A stretch of 64,000 nt of DNA from Thinopyrum elongatum (taxonomy: Eukaryota > Streptophyta > Magnoliopsida > Poales > Poaceae), in assembly GCA_011799875.1 (NCBI GenBank), contig CM022297.1, positions 367,951,105-368,015,104 on the forward strand, read 5' to 3'. Position 1 is the first letter of the stretch. The number at the start of each line of letters is the position of its first letter. A program made the translations under genes and the position numbers. Of this stretch, positions 23,016 to 34,321 are shown in pieces. Under the pieces are notes generated by a model, which ran no database searches, was not told the DNA's origin, and worked only from the letters and a program-made list of their open reading frames with translations.

Positions 23016-23449
23016 CTAGTAGCAGGGGGCTTGACCCTAGGTTCCCTATTCGGAACCTTCTCGGACGCCACAGACTCCTTATCGGAGTCCGAACTGTCGG
23101 GCAGGACCACCTTGGGCATGCACTATCTCTTCAAGGCCCGAGGAGGATGCTCATCCTCGACGTCTTCGGACGTCACCCTCTTCTTAGAGTGCGAGGAGGC
23201 ACTTTCCTCCTCATCCCTGTCTTCATCCCCGTCCTGAGCAGACGGGGCTGTAGCATCTCCGGACCGGGTGTCCGGACGAGCTCTTCGGCGGAGGCCCTCC
23301 CTAGCCTCCGGTACGTCCTTCTTCTTCTTGCCCTTCTTTTCGGGCGCCTTGTAAGGCACCACCTCCAGCAGCTTCTCTAGCTGAGCCAATCGAGGCTTTT
23401 CGGGCAGTGGCACCTCACTGCTGATCTTCCCGGCCTTTCTGAGCCAGCC
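23016..23449 (-). pseudogene. Antisense gene, exon 2
   Basis: Acceptor GATTTTTGCAG precedes base 23449, and the donor ACTAG|GTACGTA follows base 23016. The 434 nt leave phase 2. The product is a basic, charged region (EKKGKKKKDVPEAREG, then acidic Ser/Glu/Asp runs), probably disordered. One TAG lies inside the exon near 23120. The flanking introns are about 78 bp (to exon 3) and 84 bp (to exon 1), typical of short plant introns. Confidence 0.7.
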
Positions 23450-23533
23450 CTGCAAAAATCCGCAAAGAGAGGCTTAGAAAAAGTTATGCACGGTATGATT
23501 ATCCGAACACATGTCAGGCAAAGGACCACACAC

Positions 23534-24403
23534 CTCCGTTGGAGGGGTCACAGCGTCGAGGCCGATGTCCTCCTCCTCGGCCGGCCACGCCTCTTGAGGC
23601 TTGAATAGCAGACCCCATGCCTTGTCGTGGGTTATGCCATAGAGGAACTACACGGTGGCCGGGTCTTCGGGCTTGTACGCCCACATCGGGTTGGCCCTTT
23701 GCTGGCAAGGGAGGAGCCGACGCTTGAGCATTATTTGGACCACGTTGGCCAGCTTGGCACCGGTCTCCATTACATTAACAATGCGCTTCTGCAGCGTCTT
23801 CACGTCCGCAGTGGAGCCCCAGTCCGGACTCTTTGTAGTCCACGAGGCCAATCTCGCCGGGGGTCCAGATCTGAATTCGGGAGCCGCCGTCCAGGCAGCA
23901 TCCCTTGGTTCGGTGATGTAGAACCACTCTTTTTGCCACACCTTGACGGTGTCAATGAACCTGCCCTCCAGCCACTGGACCCGCGTCAGCTTGCTGATCA
24001 TGGCTCCGCCGCAGTCTGCCTGGGCGCCGCCAACCACCTTGGGTTTGACGTTGAATACCTTCATCCACAGGCCGAAGTGTGGCTGGACTCGGAGGAGGGC
24101 CTCACAGACGATAATGAAGGCCGAGATGTGGAGGAGGGAGTTGGGGGCTAGATCATGGAAATCCAGCCCGTATAAAAACATCAACCCCCTCACGAAGGGG
24201 TGTAGAGGAAATTCGAGCCCCCGGATAAAATGGGGGAGGAAGACGACCCTCTTGCCCTGCTTGGGCGTGGGGATGAGTTGGCCCTTTTTAGGGGCCCGGT
24301 GAGCGACGTTGGCCGGCAAGTAGCCAGCCCACTTCAGCTCTAAGATGTCGTTGTTGGTGACGATGGAGGCGTCCCACTTGCTGTTAGCACCGGATCCAGC
24401 CAT
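23534..24403 (-). pseudogene. Antisense gene, exon 1 (Transposase_28-like domain)
   Basis: ATG at 24401-24403 and donor ACGGAG|GTGTGT after 23534 give 870 nt in phase 0. The domain shows VVFLPHFIRGLEFPLHPFV, GLDFHDLAPNSLLHISAFI, HFGLWMKVFNVKPKVVGG and WQKEWFYITEPR. This is the pattern of the plant 'putative gypsy type transposon' family (Pfam Transposase_28, PF04195). Despite that name, no catalytic residues are established. A TAG interrupts it at 23643-23645. It lies antisense to gag and close to the 3' LTR. Confidence 0.85.
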
Positions 24404-24531
24404 GGCTGAGGAGGGCAGGATGGGATTTGCGCGGAGCAAAGAGACAGGGTGCTGGAGCTTTGGAGGATTGCGCTAGCAACTGCGGGAGGTGGAAGAAGGC
24501 GTGGGATGCTAACTGTAGCAGTCCCCCCTCT

Positions 24532-24537
24532 TTATAG
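24532..24537 (-). promoter_or_regulatory. TATA box of the antisense gene
   Basis: The minus strand reads GGCCTATAAAGAGGGG about 130 bases upstream of the exon 1 ATG. This allows a 5' leader near 100 bases. Its position inside the element, separate from the LTR promoter, suggests that the antisense gene has its own promoter. Confidence 0.45.
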
Positions 24538-24949
24538 GCCCTGGAAGAGACAAGGGTTCCTCCTTTCACGCCGTGGGCTTCTCCACTTCCCGATACTCTC
24601 ACGACATTATGAGTGGGTGGGGGAATCAAGATCATTTATCATATCCCTAAAAAATCGGGCACGATCTCTGCCTTGATGAGACGTGCCAATAGAGGGGCGG
24701 CCTCGAGCCACGCATCGAGAACTGCCAGTCGTTCCACCTTTATGAACGGCTGTGACCCTTCGCTAAAAGCTGTCAGGTGTGGGCACTGTTTACACTAGAG
24801 CACTTAGACCTTCAAGGCTAAGTAAAGCAGACGCTTCAGATTCCGGACACCATTCAAACTCCGAATATGCAAAGGATAAAACGAAGAACTTGCCTCGCAA
24901 GCCAAAACCATGATATGTGCGGACGTCGGATACAAGCATTGGCGTTGGA

Positions 24950-24967
24950 GGCTAGTTCAGGGGCTAC
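24950..24967 (+). promoter_or_regulatory. Polypurine-tract region of the Fatima-like element
   Basis: GAGGCTAGTTCAGGGGCTAC lies directly before the 3' LTR start TGAGGGAG. The purine run is short and broken, so the exact plus-strand priming site is uncertain. Confidence 0.4.
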
Positions 24968-25437
24968 TGAGGGAGTCCTGGACTAAGGGGTCCTCGGGCT
25001 ATCGACCCTTTGGGTATGGGCCAGACTAATGGGCCATTAGGGGGTCAAGCTGGAGTGCGGACCTATGACCGGACAAGACATCTTTGGAGTCGTGGTGTAC
25101 TCTCCAAGTTGGGATTAGCATGATCTTTCCTTTGTTGTAATCGATGGCTTGTAACCCTAACCCTATTGGTGTCTATATAAACCCGAGGGTTTAGGGGCCT
25201 TGGGGAGAGCCATATTCATTACCTCATACCTTAGAGTTTAGCTCACCTGATCTCGAGGTAGATCTACTGTGTAACCATACCATACATCAAATACAATCAA
25301 GCAGGATGTAGTGTTTTACCTCTTCGAGAGGGCCCGAACCTGTGTAAATACCTTGTTCATCATCCCTTGTTCCCCATCGATCCTAGATCCACAACTCGGG
25401 ACCCCCTACCCGAGATCCACCGGTTTTGACACCGACA
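24968..25437 (+). repeat. 3' LTR of the Fatima-like element
   Basis: 470 bp, from TGAGGGAGTCCTGG to GACACCGACA, followed by the target copy AGGTG. The TATA box is at 25174-25181. Confidence 0.9.
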
Positions 25438-26679
25438 AGGTGTGAATTCAAAACTTCTAGCAACCCTATTGCTTTGGAGCTAATGGACGATAATTTCATG
25501 CTTTGTGTGTTGGCTATTGAATCAACATTCTAACGTTGATCATGCTACCTAGTCTAGATTTCCTGGTGCACCTTTCGATCAATGTTTAATTGTGGATGTT
25601 TTCCTCGAGCATACATTAGTATATCGTTTGATCTGACAAATGCTATCTCCTTGTTCATATAATTTTGGAAATACATCCTTATTGACATGTCGATGGATTG
25701 TTTTTGAGCCCATTGGCCACATCCTCGTCTTCTTTGTGGTTCATGATGAACATCTAAGCTGGTGTTGGAAACTTTTGAAAGCATTATCTTTGTGCCTAGC
25801 TCATGACGAATATGTTATGCAAGAAGTGTCTTCTCTAAGCTCGTGTGCATTTGATGCAAGTTGCCATCGTGAATATGTGAAAGTTTTGTTTCGTTTCCTC
25901 TGGAATCATCCCAAATCAATCATGCATGTGTGAAGTATTCTATGGTTTGATAGATTTCCTACCTTCACTCCATATGTATCTCCTAGCACGCCAAGCCACT
26001 GATTGATTTGTTCAAGGAAAATAAGTTCCTTCATAACAGCTAATCCAGACTTACACATGAAACTTTGATATCCTCGGTGATGGTTCCGAACCAGAACTTG
26101 ATTACATTCCATTCTAAAAACGTCCATGTGGGCACGAATGTCTTGACATTGTGTTAATGTGTCTTGCAATCCAACTCATGATTCAAAGCTTGCTTCCGTA
26201 GTTCATTTCCCGAGAAGCTTGCAACGCCATCTCACCGGATTGTGTTGCACCCCTTTTCCTTCTCAGAGATGTTGAGTCTGAGGTATCCTGATGCCTATCA
26301 GATTTGAATCTTTGGCAGATATGGTGGTTGGAACATTTTTTGAAAAATTATAACATTGTTCTCTATGTACCCCGGTAAAGTGATGGCATGGATAGCACGC
26401 CTTGCCGGAGGACCTATTGTTATAGCATCTTGTTCAGCAAGGTTAGCCATTCTTCCAAGAAGAAATTGTATGACTCATTCTTGAAATTGTTCCTTGTGTA
26501 TTTCTTATGATCTTCAACTCCAATCTTTACTTGAAACACCATATTGTTGCTATCCTGAAGCATGACTGTGGTACTTTAAATGTTTCTGGATCAGTTATCC
26601 AAACACCATTATATGGGTAACATCATGAATTTCCTTCACCCCTTTATCTAAACGATTTGTACTTGTTGTCCTGTCATGT
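25438..26679. repeat. Unidentified old repeat-like DNA, right part
   Basis: Continuation of 1-1856 beyond the inserted element. Only short ORFs without family resemblance are present. It ends where the CACTA-like terminus begins. Confidence 0.4.
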
Positions 26680-27029
26680 CACTACAAAAAAAGACACATC
26701 CGTGGCATTTTGGGTCGAACAATTTTTTTTCTGTCATGCTTATGACACTTCTATGACGATAATTGTGACAAAACCACGTATCATCATACTTGTGGTGGGC
26801 TCCTACTTCTATGACAAAAAAACATGACAGAAAATGGGTTTTTCATCCTGGGCGGGCCGGGGACGCACCTGCATGACATTCTTTGGGCCGTCCATGACGG
26901 AAAAAATCATGGTAGAAGCAAGGGCAAGGAAAATTTCGGGGAGTTCCCGGTTACGGTGGGTGGTCGGGGCCGAGCGATGCACGGATGTTTGCACATTTCT
27001 CTCATACACGTACGTGCATGTGTGCGAGG

Positions 27030-27855
27030 CGTTGGGCTCTAACTGAACCCGAGCGAGGTGTTCGCTTACTGAACCCGAGCAATTGCACTAGCTACGTTAC
27101 TGAACCCGAGCGATCGATCCCTTGGCTGTTAACTGAACCCGAGCGATTCCTTCGCTACTATTGCTAACTGAAGCCGATCGAACCAACTGTCTCTTGATGA
27201 ACAGTGACCGTTGTTGGGGGTTGGATGAACAGTGACCATTGTTGGGGGTTGGATGAACAGTTCCCGGGGACCCCGTGGTAGTAGAGGTCATTGCCGCTGG
27301 ATGAACAGGACCCCGATCGAGAGGAGGCCGCCACACACCCGAGCCGGTTGGGGGTGGATGAACAGGATCCCGTGGAGGGCTGGTTGAATAGTAGCCGGTG
27401 GAGGCTGGATGAACAGGACCCCGTGGACGAACAATAGCTGGTGGAGGCAGGAGGAAGTCAACGGTTGATGAACAGTAGTAGGTGGAGGCAGGAGGAAGTC
27501 GATGGTGGATGAACAGTAGCCCGTGGAGTCCTGTTTGGCGGTACGCCACACCCCTCCCGATGAACAGGACCCCGTTTCGACCGTAGGCGCTCCAACACAA
27601 GTCCGCTTCCTCCGTTTTGTGGTATGCCAAACCCCTCCCAATCAACAGCACCCCGTTTCGACCGTAGGAGCTCGAACAAAAGTCCGTTTCCTCCGTTTTG
27701 CGGTACGCCAGACCTAGTTTCGGCTGTTCCGTCCAAGCCGGTTGGCTCCCGATGAACAGGACGTATTCTGACCCAGTCGGTTGCCTCCCGATGAACACGA
27801 TGTTGTTTCCTCCGTTCCGACCCAGCCGGTTGGCTGCCGATGAACAGGACATCGT
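27030..27855. repeat. CACTA subterminal repeats
   Basis: Five copies of a word like AACTGAACCCGAGCGA fall between 27040 and 27180, then about fourteen variants of GATGAACAGGACCCC between 27195 and 27855. Long minus-strand ORFs here come from this repetition. Such arrays are thought to bind the CACTA transposase. Confidence 0.6.
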
Positions 27856-28069
27856 CGCTGTATGCGTTAGAGACCCCTCCTGTATGTACGTACGTGGCCG
27901 TCTTTTTTGCAGCGTAGCGGTCGTATGTGTACAGGATTTAGACGGGACTGCCTAAACTGCTACCGCTCCTTACTCGGCCACGGTTCATCATGGCAGACAG
28001 ACCGATCGACCGGTATGTACACAGAAAACGCTACGTACGCTTCGATCGGGTGGGTCCCAGCTGTCACGG

Positions 28070-28335
28070 AGGACAAGGAGGAACTTCCTTGCGTGCGAAT
28101 ATATAGTTGGCGGGTCCCAGCGGTCAGGGGCGGAATCATATTTTTTTTGCCCGTAATAAGGAGGCACTTCCTTGCGTGCAAAGATGTTGTTGGTGGGTCC
28201 CAGCTGTCAGGGGCAGGAATAAGGAGGCACTTCCTTCCTTGCGAAGATATACATGGTGGGTCCCAGCTTTCAGGGGGAGGAATAATTTTATTTTCACGTA
28301 ATAAGGAGGCGATTGCATGCGTGCGTCCATGGACC
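28070..28335. repeat. Four tandem degenerate units around GGTGGGTCCCAGCTGTCA
   Basis: Units of roughly 60 to 85 bp carry AAGGAGGCACTTCCTTGCGTG followed by GTGGGTCCCAGCTGTCAGGGG. The last unit changes into the sequence ATGGACCTGGTGCGTCCCC, which recurs near 41538. Confidence 0.6.
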
Positions 28336-28463
28336 TGGTGCGTCCCCACTGTCGGCCTCTCCACATACAATCCTCTTCAGATGACTCTCGTTTGTTGAGC
28401 AAGTTGACCACGCTGCGCCGAGCGCACCAAGGCGGTGGATGATAGCGAGGCCCCGGACGGCAA

Positions 28464-30117
28464 TGATGTCTACTATGCAACCTTCTTCTTGTAGACTCGT
28501 GTTGGGCCTCCAAGCGCAGAGTTTTGTAGGACAGTAGCAAATTTCCCTCAAGTGGATGACCTAAGGTTTATCAATCCGTGGGAGGCGTAGGATGAAGATG
28601 GTCTCTCTCAACAACCCTGCAACGAAATAACAAAGAGTCTCTTGTGGCCCCAACACACCCAATACAATGATAAAGTGTATAGGTGCACTAGTTCGGCGAA
28701 GAGATGGTGATACAAGTGCAATATGGATGGTAGATATAGGTTTTTGTAATTTGAAAATATAAAAACAGCAAGGTAACTAGTAACAAAAGTGAGCGAAAAC
28801 GGTATTGCAATGCTTCGAAACAAGGCCTAGGGTACATACTTTCACTAGTGCAAGTTCTCTCAACAATGATAACATAATTAGATCATATAACAATCCCTCA
28901 ACGTGCAACAAAGAGTCACTCCAAAGTCACTAATAGCGGAGAATAAACGAAGAGATTATTGTAGGGTACGAAACCACCTCAAAGTTATTCTTTCTGATCG
29001 ATCTACTGGGCTATTCCTATAAGTGTCACAAATAGCCCTAGAGTTTGTACTAAAATAACACCTTAAGATACACATCAACCAAAACCCTAATGTCACCTAG
29101 ATACTCCAATGTCACCATAAGTATCCGCGGGTTTGATTATACGATATGCATCACACAATCTCAGATCCATCTATTCAAACCAACACAAAGAACTTCAAAG
29201 AGTGCCCCAAAGTTTCTACTGGAGAGTCAAGACGAAAACGTGTGCCAACCCCTATGCATAAGTTCACAAGGTCACAGAACCCGCAAGTTGATCACCAAAA
29301 CATACATCAAGTGGATCACGTGAATATCCCATTGTCACCACAGATAAGCACATGCAAGACATACATCAAGTGTTCTCAAATCCTTAAAGACTCAATCCGA
29401 TAAGATAACTTCAAAGGGAAAACTCAACCATTATAAGAAGGTAGAGGGGAGAAACATCATAAGATCCAACTATAATAGCAAAGCTCGCGGTACATCAAGA
29501 TCGTGCCAAATCAAGAACACGAGAGAGAGAGAGATCAAGCACATAGCTACTGGTACATACCCTCAGCCCCGAGGGTGAACTACTCCCTCCTCGTCATGGA
29601 GAGCGCCGGGATGATGAAGATGGCCACCAGTGATGGATTCCCCTTCCGGCAGGGTGCCGGAACGGGCTCCCAATTGGTTTTTCGTGGCTACAGAGGCTTG
29701 CGGCGGCGGAACTCCTGATCTAGGTTTATTTCTGGGGGTTTCTGTATTTATAGGAATTTTTGGCGTCGAGAACAAGTCAGGGGGGTCTACGAGGAGCCCG
29801 CAAGACCGGAGGGCGCGCCCTAGGGGGGGCGCCCTCCACCCTTGTGGAGGCCCCGTGGCTCTTCTGGCCCAACTCCTTTGCTCGGGGGCTTCTTCTGGTC
29901 CATAAAAAATCTCCGTAAATTTTCAGCTCATTTGGACTCCGTTTGATATTCCTTTTCTGCGAAACTCAAAAACAAGAAAAAAAACAGAAACTGGCACTAA
30001 GCTCTAGATTAATAGGTTAGTCCCAAAAATCATATAAAATAGCATATAAATGCATATAAAACATCCAAGATGGATAATATAATAGCATGGAACAATAGAG
30101 GAATATTCTATTATATT
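28464..30117 (-). repeat. Type III LTR unit A (outermost)
   Basis: Starts TGATGTCTACTATGCAACC, the true outer end beside the target copy. Its inner end stops after CATGGAACAAT and runs into a fold-back segment. It therefore lacks the terminal part ending GACGTATCA. The minus-strand TATA box (CCTATAAATACAG) is near 29745-29752. Confidence 0.85.
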
Positions 30118-31759
30118 CCTTTTCTTCTTGTAGACTCGTGTTGGGCCTCCAAGCGCAGAGTTTTGTAGGACAGTAGCAAATTTCCCTGAAGTGGATGACC
30201 TAAGGTTTATCAATCCGTCGGAGGCGTAGGATGAAGATGGTCTCTCTCAACAACCCTGCAACCAAATAACAAAGAGTCTCTTGTGGCCCCAACACACCCA
30301 ATACAATGATAAATTGTATAGGTGCACTAGTTCGGCGAATAGATGGTGATACAAGTGCAATATGGATGGTAGATATAGGTTTTTGTAATCTAAAAATATA
30401 AAAACAACAAGGTAACTAGTAACAAAAGTGAGCGAAAACGGTATTGCAATGCTTCAAAACAAGACCTAGGGTTCATACTTTCACTAGTGCAAGTTCTCTC
30501 AACAATGATAACATAATTAGATCATATAACAATCCCACAACATGCAACAAAGAGTCACTTCAAAGTCACTAATAGCAGAGAATAAACGAAGAGATTATTG
30601 TAGGGTACGAAACCACCTCAACGTTATTCTTTCTGATTGATCTATTGGGCTATTCCTATAAGTGTTACAAACAACCCTAGAGTTCGTACTAAAATAACAC
30701 CTTAAGACACACATCAACCAAAACCCTAATGTCACCTAGATACACCAATGTCACCACAAGTATCCGCGGGTTTGATTATACGATATGCATCACACAATCT
30801 CAGATTCATCTATTCAAACCAACACAAAGAACTTCAAAGAGTGCCCCAAAGTTTCTATCGGAGAGTCAAGACAAAAACATGTGCCAACCCCTATGCATAA
30901 GTTCACAAGGTCACAGAACCCACAAGTTGATCACCAAAACATACATCAAGTGGATCACGTGAATATCCCATTGTCACCATAGATAAGCACATGCAAGACA
31001 TACATCAAGTGTTCTCAAATCCTTAAAGACTCAATCCGATAAGATAACTTCAAAGGGAAAACTCAACCATTACAAGAAGGTAGAGGGGAGAAACATCATA
31101 AGATCCAACTATAATAGCAAAGCTCGCGGTACATCAAGATCGTGCCAAATCAAGAACACGAGAGAGAGAGAGAGATCAAGCACATAGCTACTGGTACATA
31201 CCCTCAGCCCCGAGGGTGAACTACTCCCTCATCGTCATGGAGAGCGCAGGGATGATGAAGATGGCCACCAGTGATGGATTCCCCCTCCGGCAGGGTGCCG
31301 GAACGGGCTCCCAATTGGTTTTCCGTGGCTACAGAGGCTTGCGGTGGCGGAATTCCTGATCTAGGTTTATTTCTGGGGGTTTCTGTATTTATAGGAATTT
31401 TTGGCATCGAGAACAAGTCAGGGGGTCCACGAGGAGCCCACAAGACCGGAGGGCGCGCCCTAGGGGGGGGCGCCCTCCACCCTTGTGGAGGCCCCGTGGC
31501 TCTTCTGGCCCAACTCCTTTGCTTCGGGGGCTTCTTCTGGTCCATAAAAAATCTCCGTAAATTTTTAGCTCATTTGGACTCCGTTTGATATTCCTTTTCT
31601 GCGAAACTCAAAAACAAGGAAAAAAACAGAAACTGGCACTGAGCTCTAGGTTAATAGGTTAGTCCCAAAAATCATATAAAATAGCATATAAATGCATATA
31701 AAAAATCCAAGATGGATAATATAATAGCATGGAACAATAGAGGAATATGCTATTATATT
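30118..31759 (-). repeat. Type III LTR unit B (middle)
   Basis: Lacks the first 17 or so bases of the LTR on its left and has the same damaged inner end as unit A. The offset from A to B is 1,639 bp, measured at the shared word GTAGACTCG. Confidence 0.85.
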
Positions 31760-33422
31760 CCTTTTCTTCTTGTAGACTCGTGTTGGGCCTCCAAGCGCAG
31801 AGTTTTGTAGGACAGTAGCAAATTTCCCTAAAGTGGATGACCTAAGGTTTATCAATCCGTGGGAGGCGTAGGATGAAGATGGTCTCTCTCAATAACCCTG
31901 CAACGAAATAACAAAGAGTCTCTTGTGGCCCCAACACACCCAATACAATGATAAATTGTATAGGTGCACTAGTTCGGCGAAGAGATGGTGATACAAGTGC
32001 AATATGGATGGTAGATATAGGTTTTTGAAATCTGAAAATATAAAAACAGCAAGGTAACTAGTAACAAAAGTGAGCGAAAACGGTATTGCAATGCTTCGAA
32101 ACAAGGCCTAGGGTTCATACTTTCACTAGTGCAAGTTCTCTCAACAATGATAACATAATTAGATCATATAATAATACCTCAACGTGCAACAAAGAGTCAC
32201 TCCAAAGTCACTAATAGAGGAGAATAAATGAAGAGATTATTGTAGGGTACGAAACCACCTCAAAGTTATTCTTTCTGATCGATCTATTGGGCTATTCCTA
32301 TAAGTGTCACAAACAGCCCTAGAGTTCGTACTAAAATAACACCTGAAGACACACATCAACCAAAACCCTAATGTCGCCTAGATACTCCAATGTCACCACA
32401 AGTATCCGCGGGTTTGATTATACGATATGCATCACACAATCTCAGATTCATCTATTCAAACCAACACAAAGAACTTCAAAGAGTGCCCCAAAGTTTCTAC
32501 CGGAGAGTCAAGACAAAAACGTGTGCCAACCCCTATGCATAAGTTCACAAGGTCACATAACCCGCAAGTTGATCACCAAAACATACATCAAGTGGATCAC
32601 GTGAATATCCCATTGTCACCACAGATAAGCACATGCAAGACATACATCAAGTGTTCTCAAATCCTTAAAGACTCAATCCGATAAGATAACTTCAAAGGGA
32701 AAAATCAACCATTACAAGAAGGTAGAGGGGAGAAACATCATAAGATCCAACTATAATAGCAAAGCTCGCGGTACATCAAGATCGTGCCAAATCAAGAACA
32801 CGAGAGAGAGAGAGAGAGAGAGATCAAGCACATAGCTACTAGTACATACCCTCAGCCCCGAGGGTGAACTACTCCTTCCTTGTCATGGAGAGCGCCGGGA
32901 TGATGAAGATGGCCACCAATGATGGATTCCCCCTCCGGCAGGGTGCCGGAACGGGCTCCCAATTGGTTTTTTGTGGCTACAGAGGCTTGCGGCGGCGGAA
33001 CTCCTGATCTAGGTTTATTTCTGGGGGTTTATGTATTTATAGGAATTTTTGGCGTCGAGAACAAGTCAGGGGGGTCCACGAGGAACCCACAAGACCAGAG
33101 GGTGCGCCTTCGGGGGGGGGGGGCACCCTCCACCCTTGTGGAGGCCCCGTGGCTCTTCTGGCCCAACTCCTTTGCTTCGGGGGCTTCTTCTGGTCCATAA
33201 AAAATCTTCGTAAATATTTAGCTCATTTGGATTCCGTTTGATATTCCTTTTCTGCGAAACTCAAAAACAAGGAAAAAAACAGAAACTGGCACTGGGCTCT
33301 AGGTTAATAGGTTAGTCCCAAAAATCATATAAAATAGCATATAAATGCATATAAAACATCCAAGATGGATAATATAATAGCATGGAACAATCAAAAATTA
33401 TAGATACGTTGGAGACGTATCA
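31760..33422 (-). repeat. Type III LTR unit C (innermost)
   Basis: Left edge as in unit B; right edge intact, ending GGAGACGTATCA beside the PPT. The B to C offset is 1,642 bp. The GA-dinucleotide run near 32801-32822 is longer than in units A, B and D. Confidence 0.88.
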
Positions 33423-33423
33423 A

Positions 33424-33437
33424 GCATCCCCAAGCTT
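33424..33437 (-). promoter_or_regulatory. Polypurine tract of type III
   Basis: The minus strand reads AAGCTTGGGGATGC, separated by one base from the LTR start TGATACGTC. Confidence 0.7.
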
Positions 33438-34202
33438 AATTCCTGCTCGTCCTCGAGTAGGTAAATGATAAAAACTGAATTTTTGATGTGGAATGCTACC
33501 TAACATATTTATCCATGTAAGTTTCTTTATTGTGGCATGAATGTTCAGATCCATAAGATTCAAAACAAAAGTTTAATATTGACATGAAAACAATAATACT
33601 TCAAGCATACTTACAAGGCAATTATGTCTTCTCAAAATAACATGGCCAAAGAAAGCTTATCCCTACAAAATCATATAGTCTGGCTATGCTCCATCTTCAT
33701 CACACAAAATACTCAAATCATGCACAACCCCGATGACAAGCCAAGCAATTGTTTCATACTTTTGACGTTCTCAAACCTTTTCAACTTTCACGCAATACAT
33801 GAGCGTGAGCCATGGACATAACACTATAGGTGGAATAGAATATGGTGGTTGTGGAGAAGACAAAAAGAGGGAGATAGTCTCACATCAACTAGGCATATCA
33901 ATGGGCTATGGAGATGCCCATCAATAGATATCAATGTGAGTGAGTAGGGATTGCCATGCAACGGATGCACTGGAGCTATAAGTGTATGAAAGCTCAAAAA
34001 GAAAACTAAGTGGGTGTGCATCCAACTTGCTTGCTCATGAAGACCTAGGGCAATTTGAGTAAGCCCATCGTTGGAATATACAAGCCAAGTTCTATAATAA
34101 AAAATTCCCACTAGTATATGAAAGTGACAACATAGGTGACTCTCTATAATGAAGATCATGGTGCTACTTTGAAGCACAAGTATGGAAAAAGGATAGTAAC
34201 AT

Positions 34203-34321
34203 TGCCCCTTCTCTCTTTTTCTCTCATTTTTTTCTTTTTTTTCTCTTTCTCTTTTTTCCCTTTTTTTTCTTTCTCTTTTTCTCTTTTTTTCTTTGGCTTC
34301 TTTGGCCTCTTTTTTTTATTT
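34203..34321 (-). repeat. Long polypyrimidine/polypurine tract
   Basis: About 115 bases of almost pure C/T on the plus strand, which is A/G in the element transcript. Type II elements have a shorter purine tract in the same relative place (near 19835-19900 and 60415-60500), so the tract has expanded in this copy or family. Confidence 0.7.

Larger units (their letters stand above)
1857..25437 (+). mobile_element. Gypsy LTR retrotransposon, Fatima-like, pol-less, with antisense gene
   Basis: Terminal repeats begin TGAGGGAGTCCT and end near TTTTGACACCGACA, and the element is flanked by the 5-bp duplication AGGTG (1852-1856 and 25438-25442). Removing the two nested elements with one TSD copy each leaves about 9,558 bp. 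In order it holds a 5' LTR, a gag-protease reading region with many stops, non-coding DNA, an antisense intron-containing gene and a 3' LTR. No reverse transcriptase, RNase H or integrase motif is visible, so it must have depended on an autonomous relative. The Fatima-group name comes from recognising the LTR start and gag wording and was not checked by alignment. Confidence 0.9.
26680..28463 (+). mobile_element. CACTA-like DNA transposon, left end
   Basis: Begins CACTACAAAAAAAGACAC, the start expected of a CACTA terminal inverted repeat, and is followed by ordered short subterminal repeats, another hallmark. No transposase frame is visible. The matching right terminus was not found in the window, so the element is truncated, rearranged or longer than I can trace. 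The type III retrotransposon interrupts it at 28464, and similar DNA resumes at 39791. Confidence 0.6.

Noticed and set aside
22515..24302. Plus-strand ORFs at 22515-22925, 22922-23380 and 23627-24151
   Set aside because: Shadows of antisense exons 1 to 3, with no resemblance of their own.
27097..27852. 251-aa minus-strand ORF
   Set aside because: It is a translation of the CACTA subterminal repeats, rich in repeated short peptides, without a domain.
29521..29534. GA dinucleotide runs in the four type III LTRs
   Set aside because: Ordinary microsatellite inside a repeat. Length variation among copies is expected and needs no special explanation.
29630..33200. Plus-strand ORFs of about 90-105 aa repeated in each type III LTR
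   Set aside because: They recur only because the LTR is repeated, they are antisense to the element, and they change length freely between copies through frame loss in the G-rich part.
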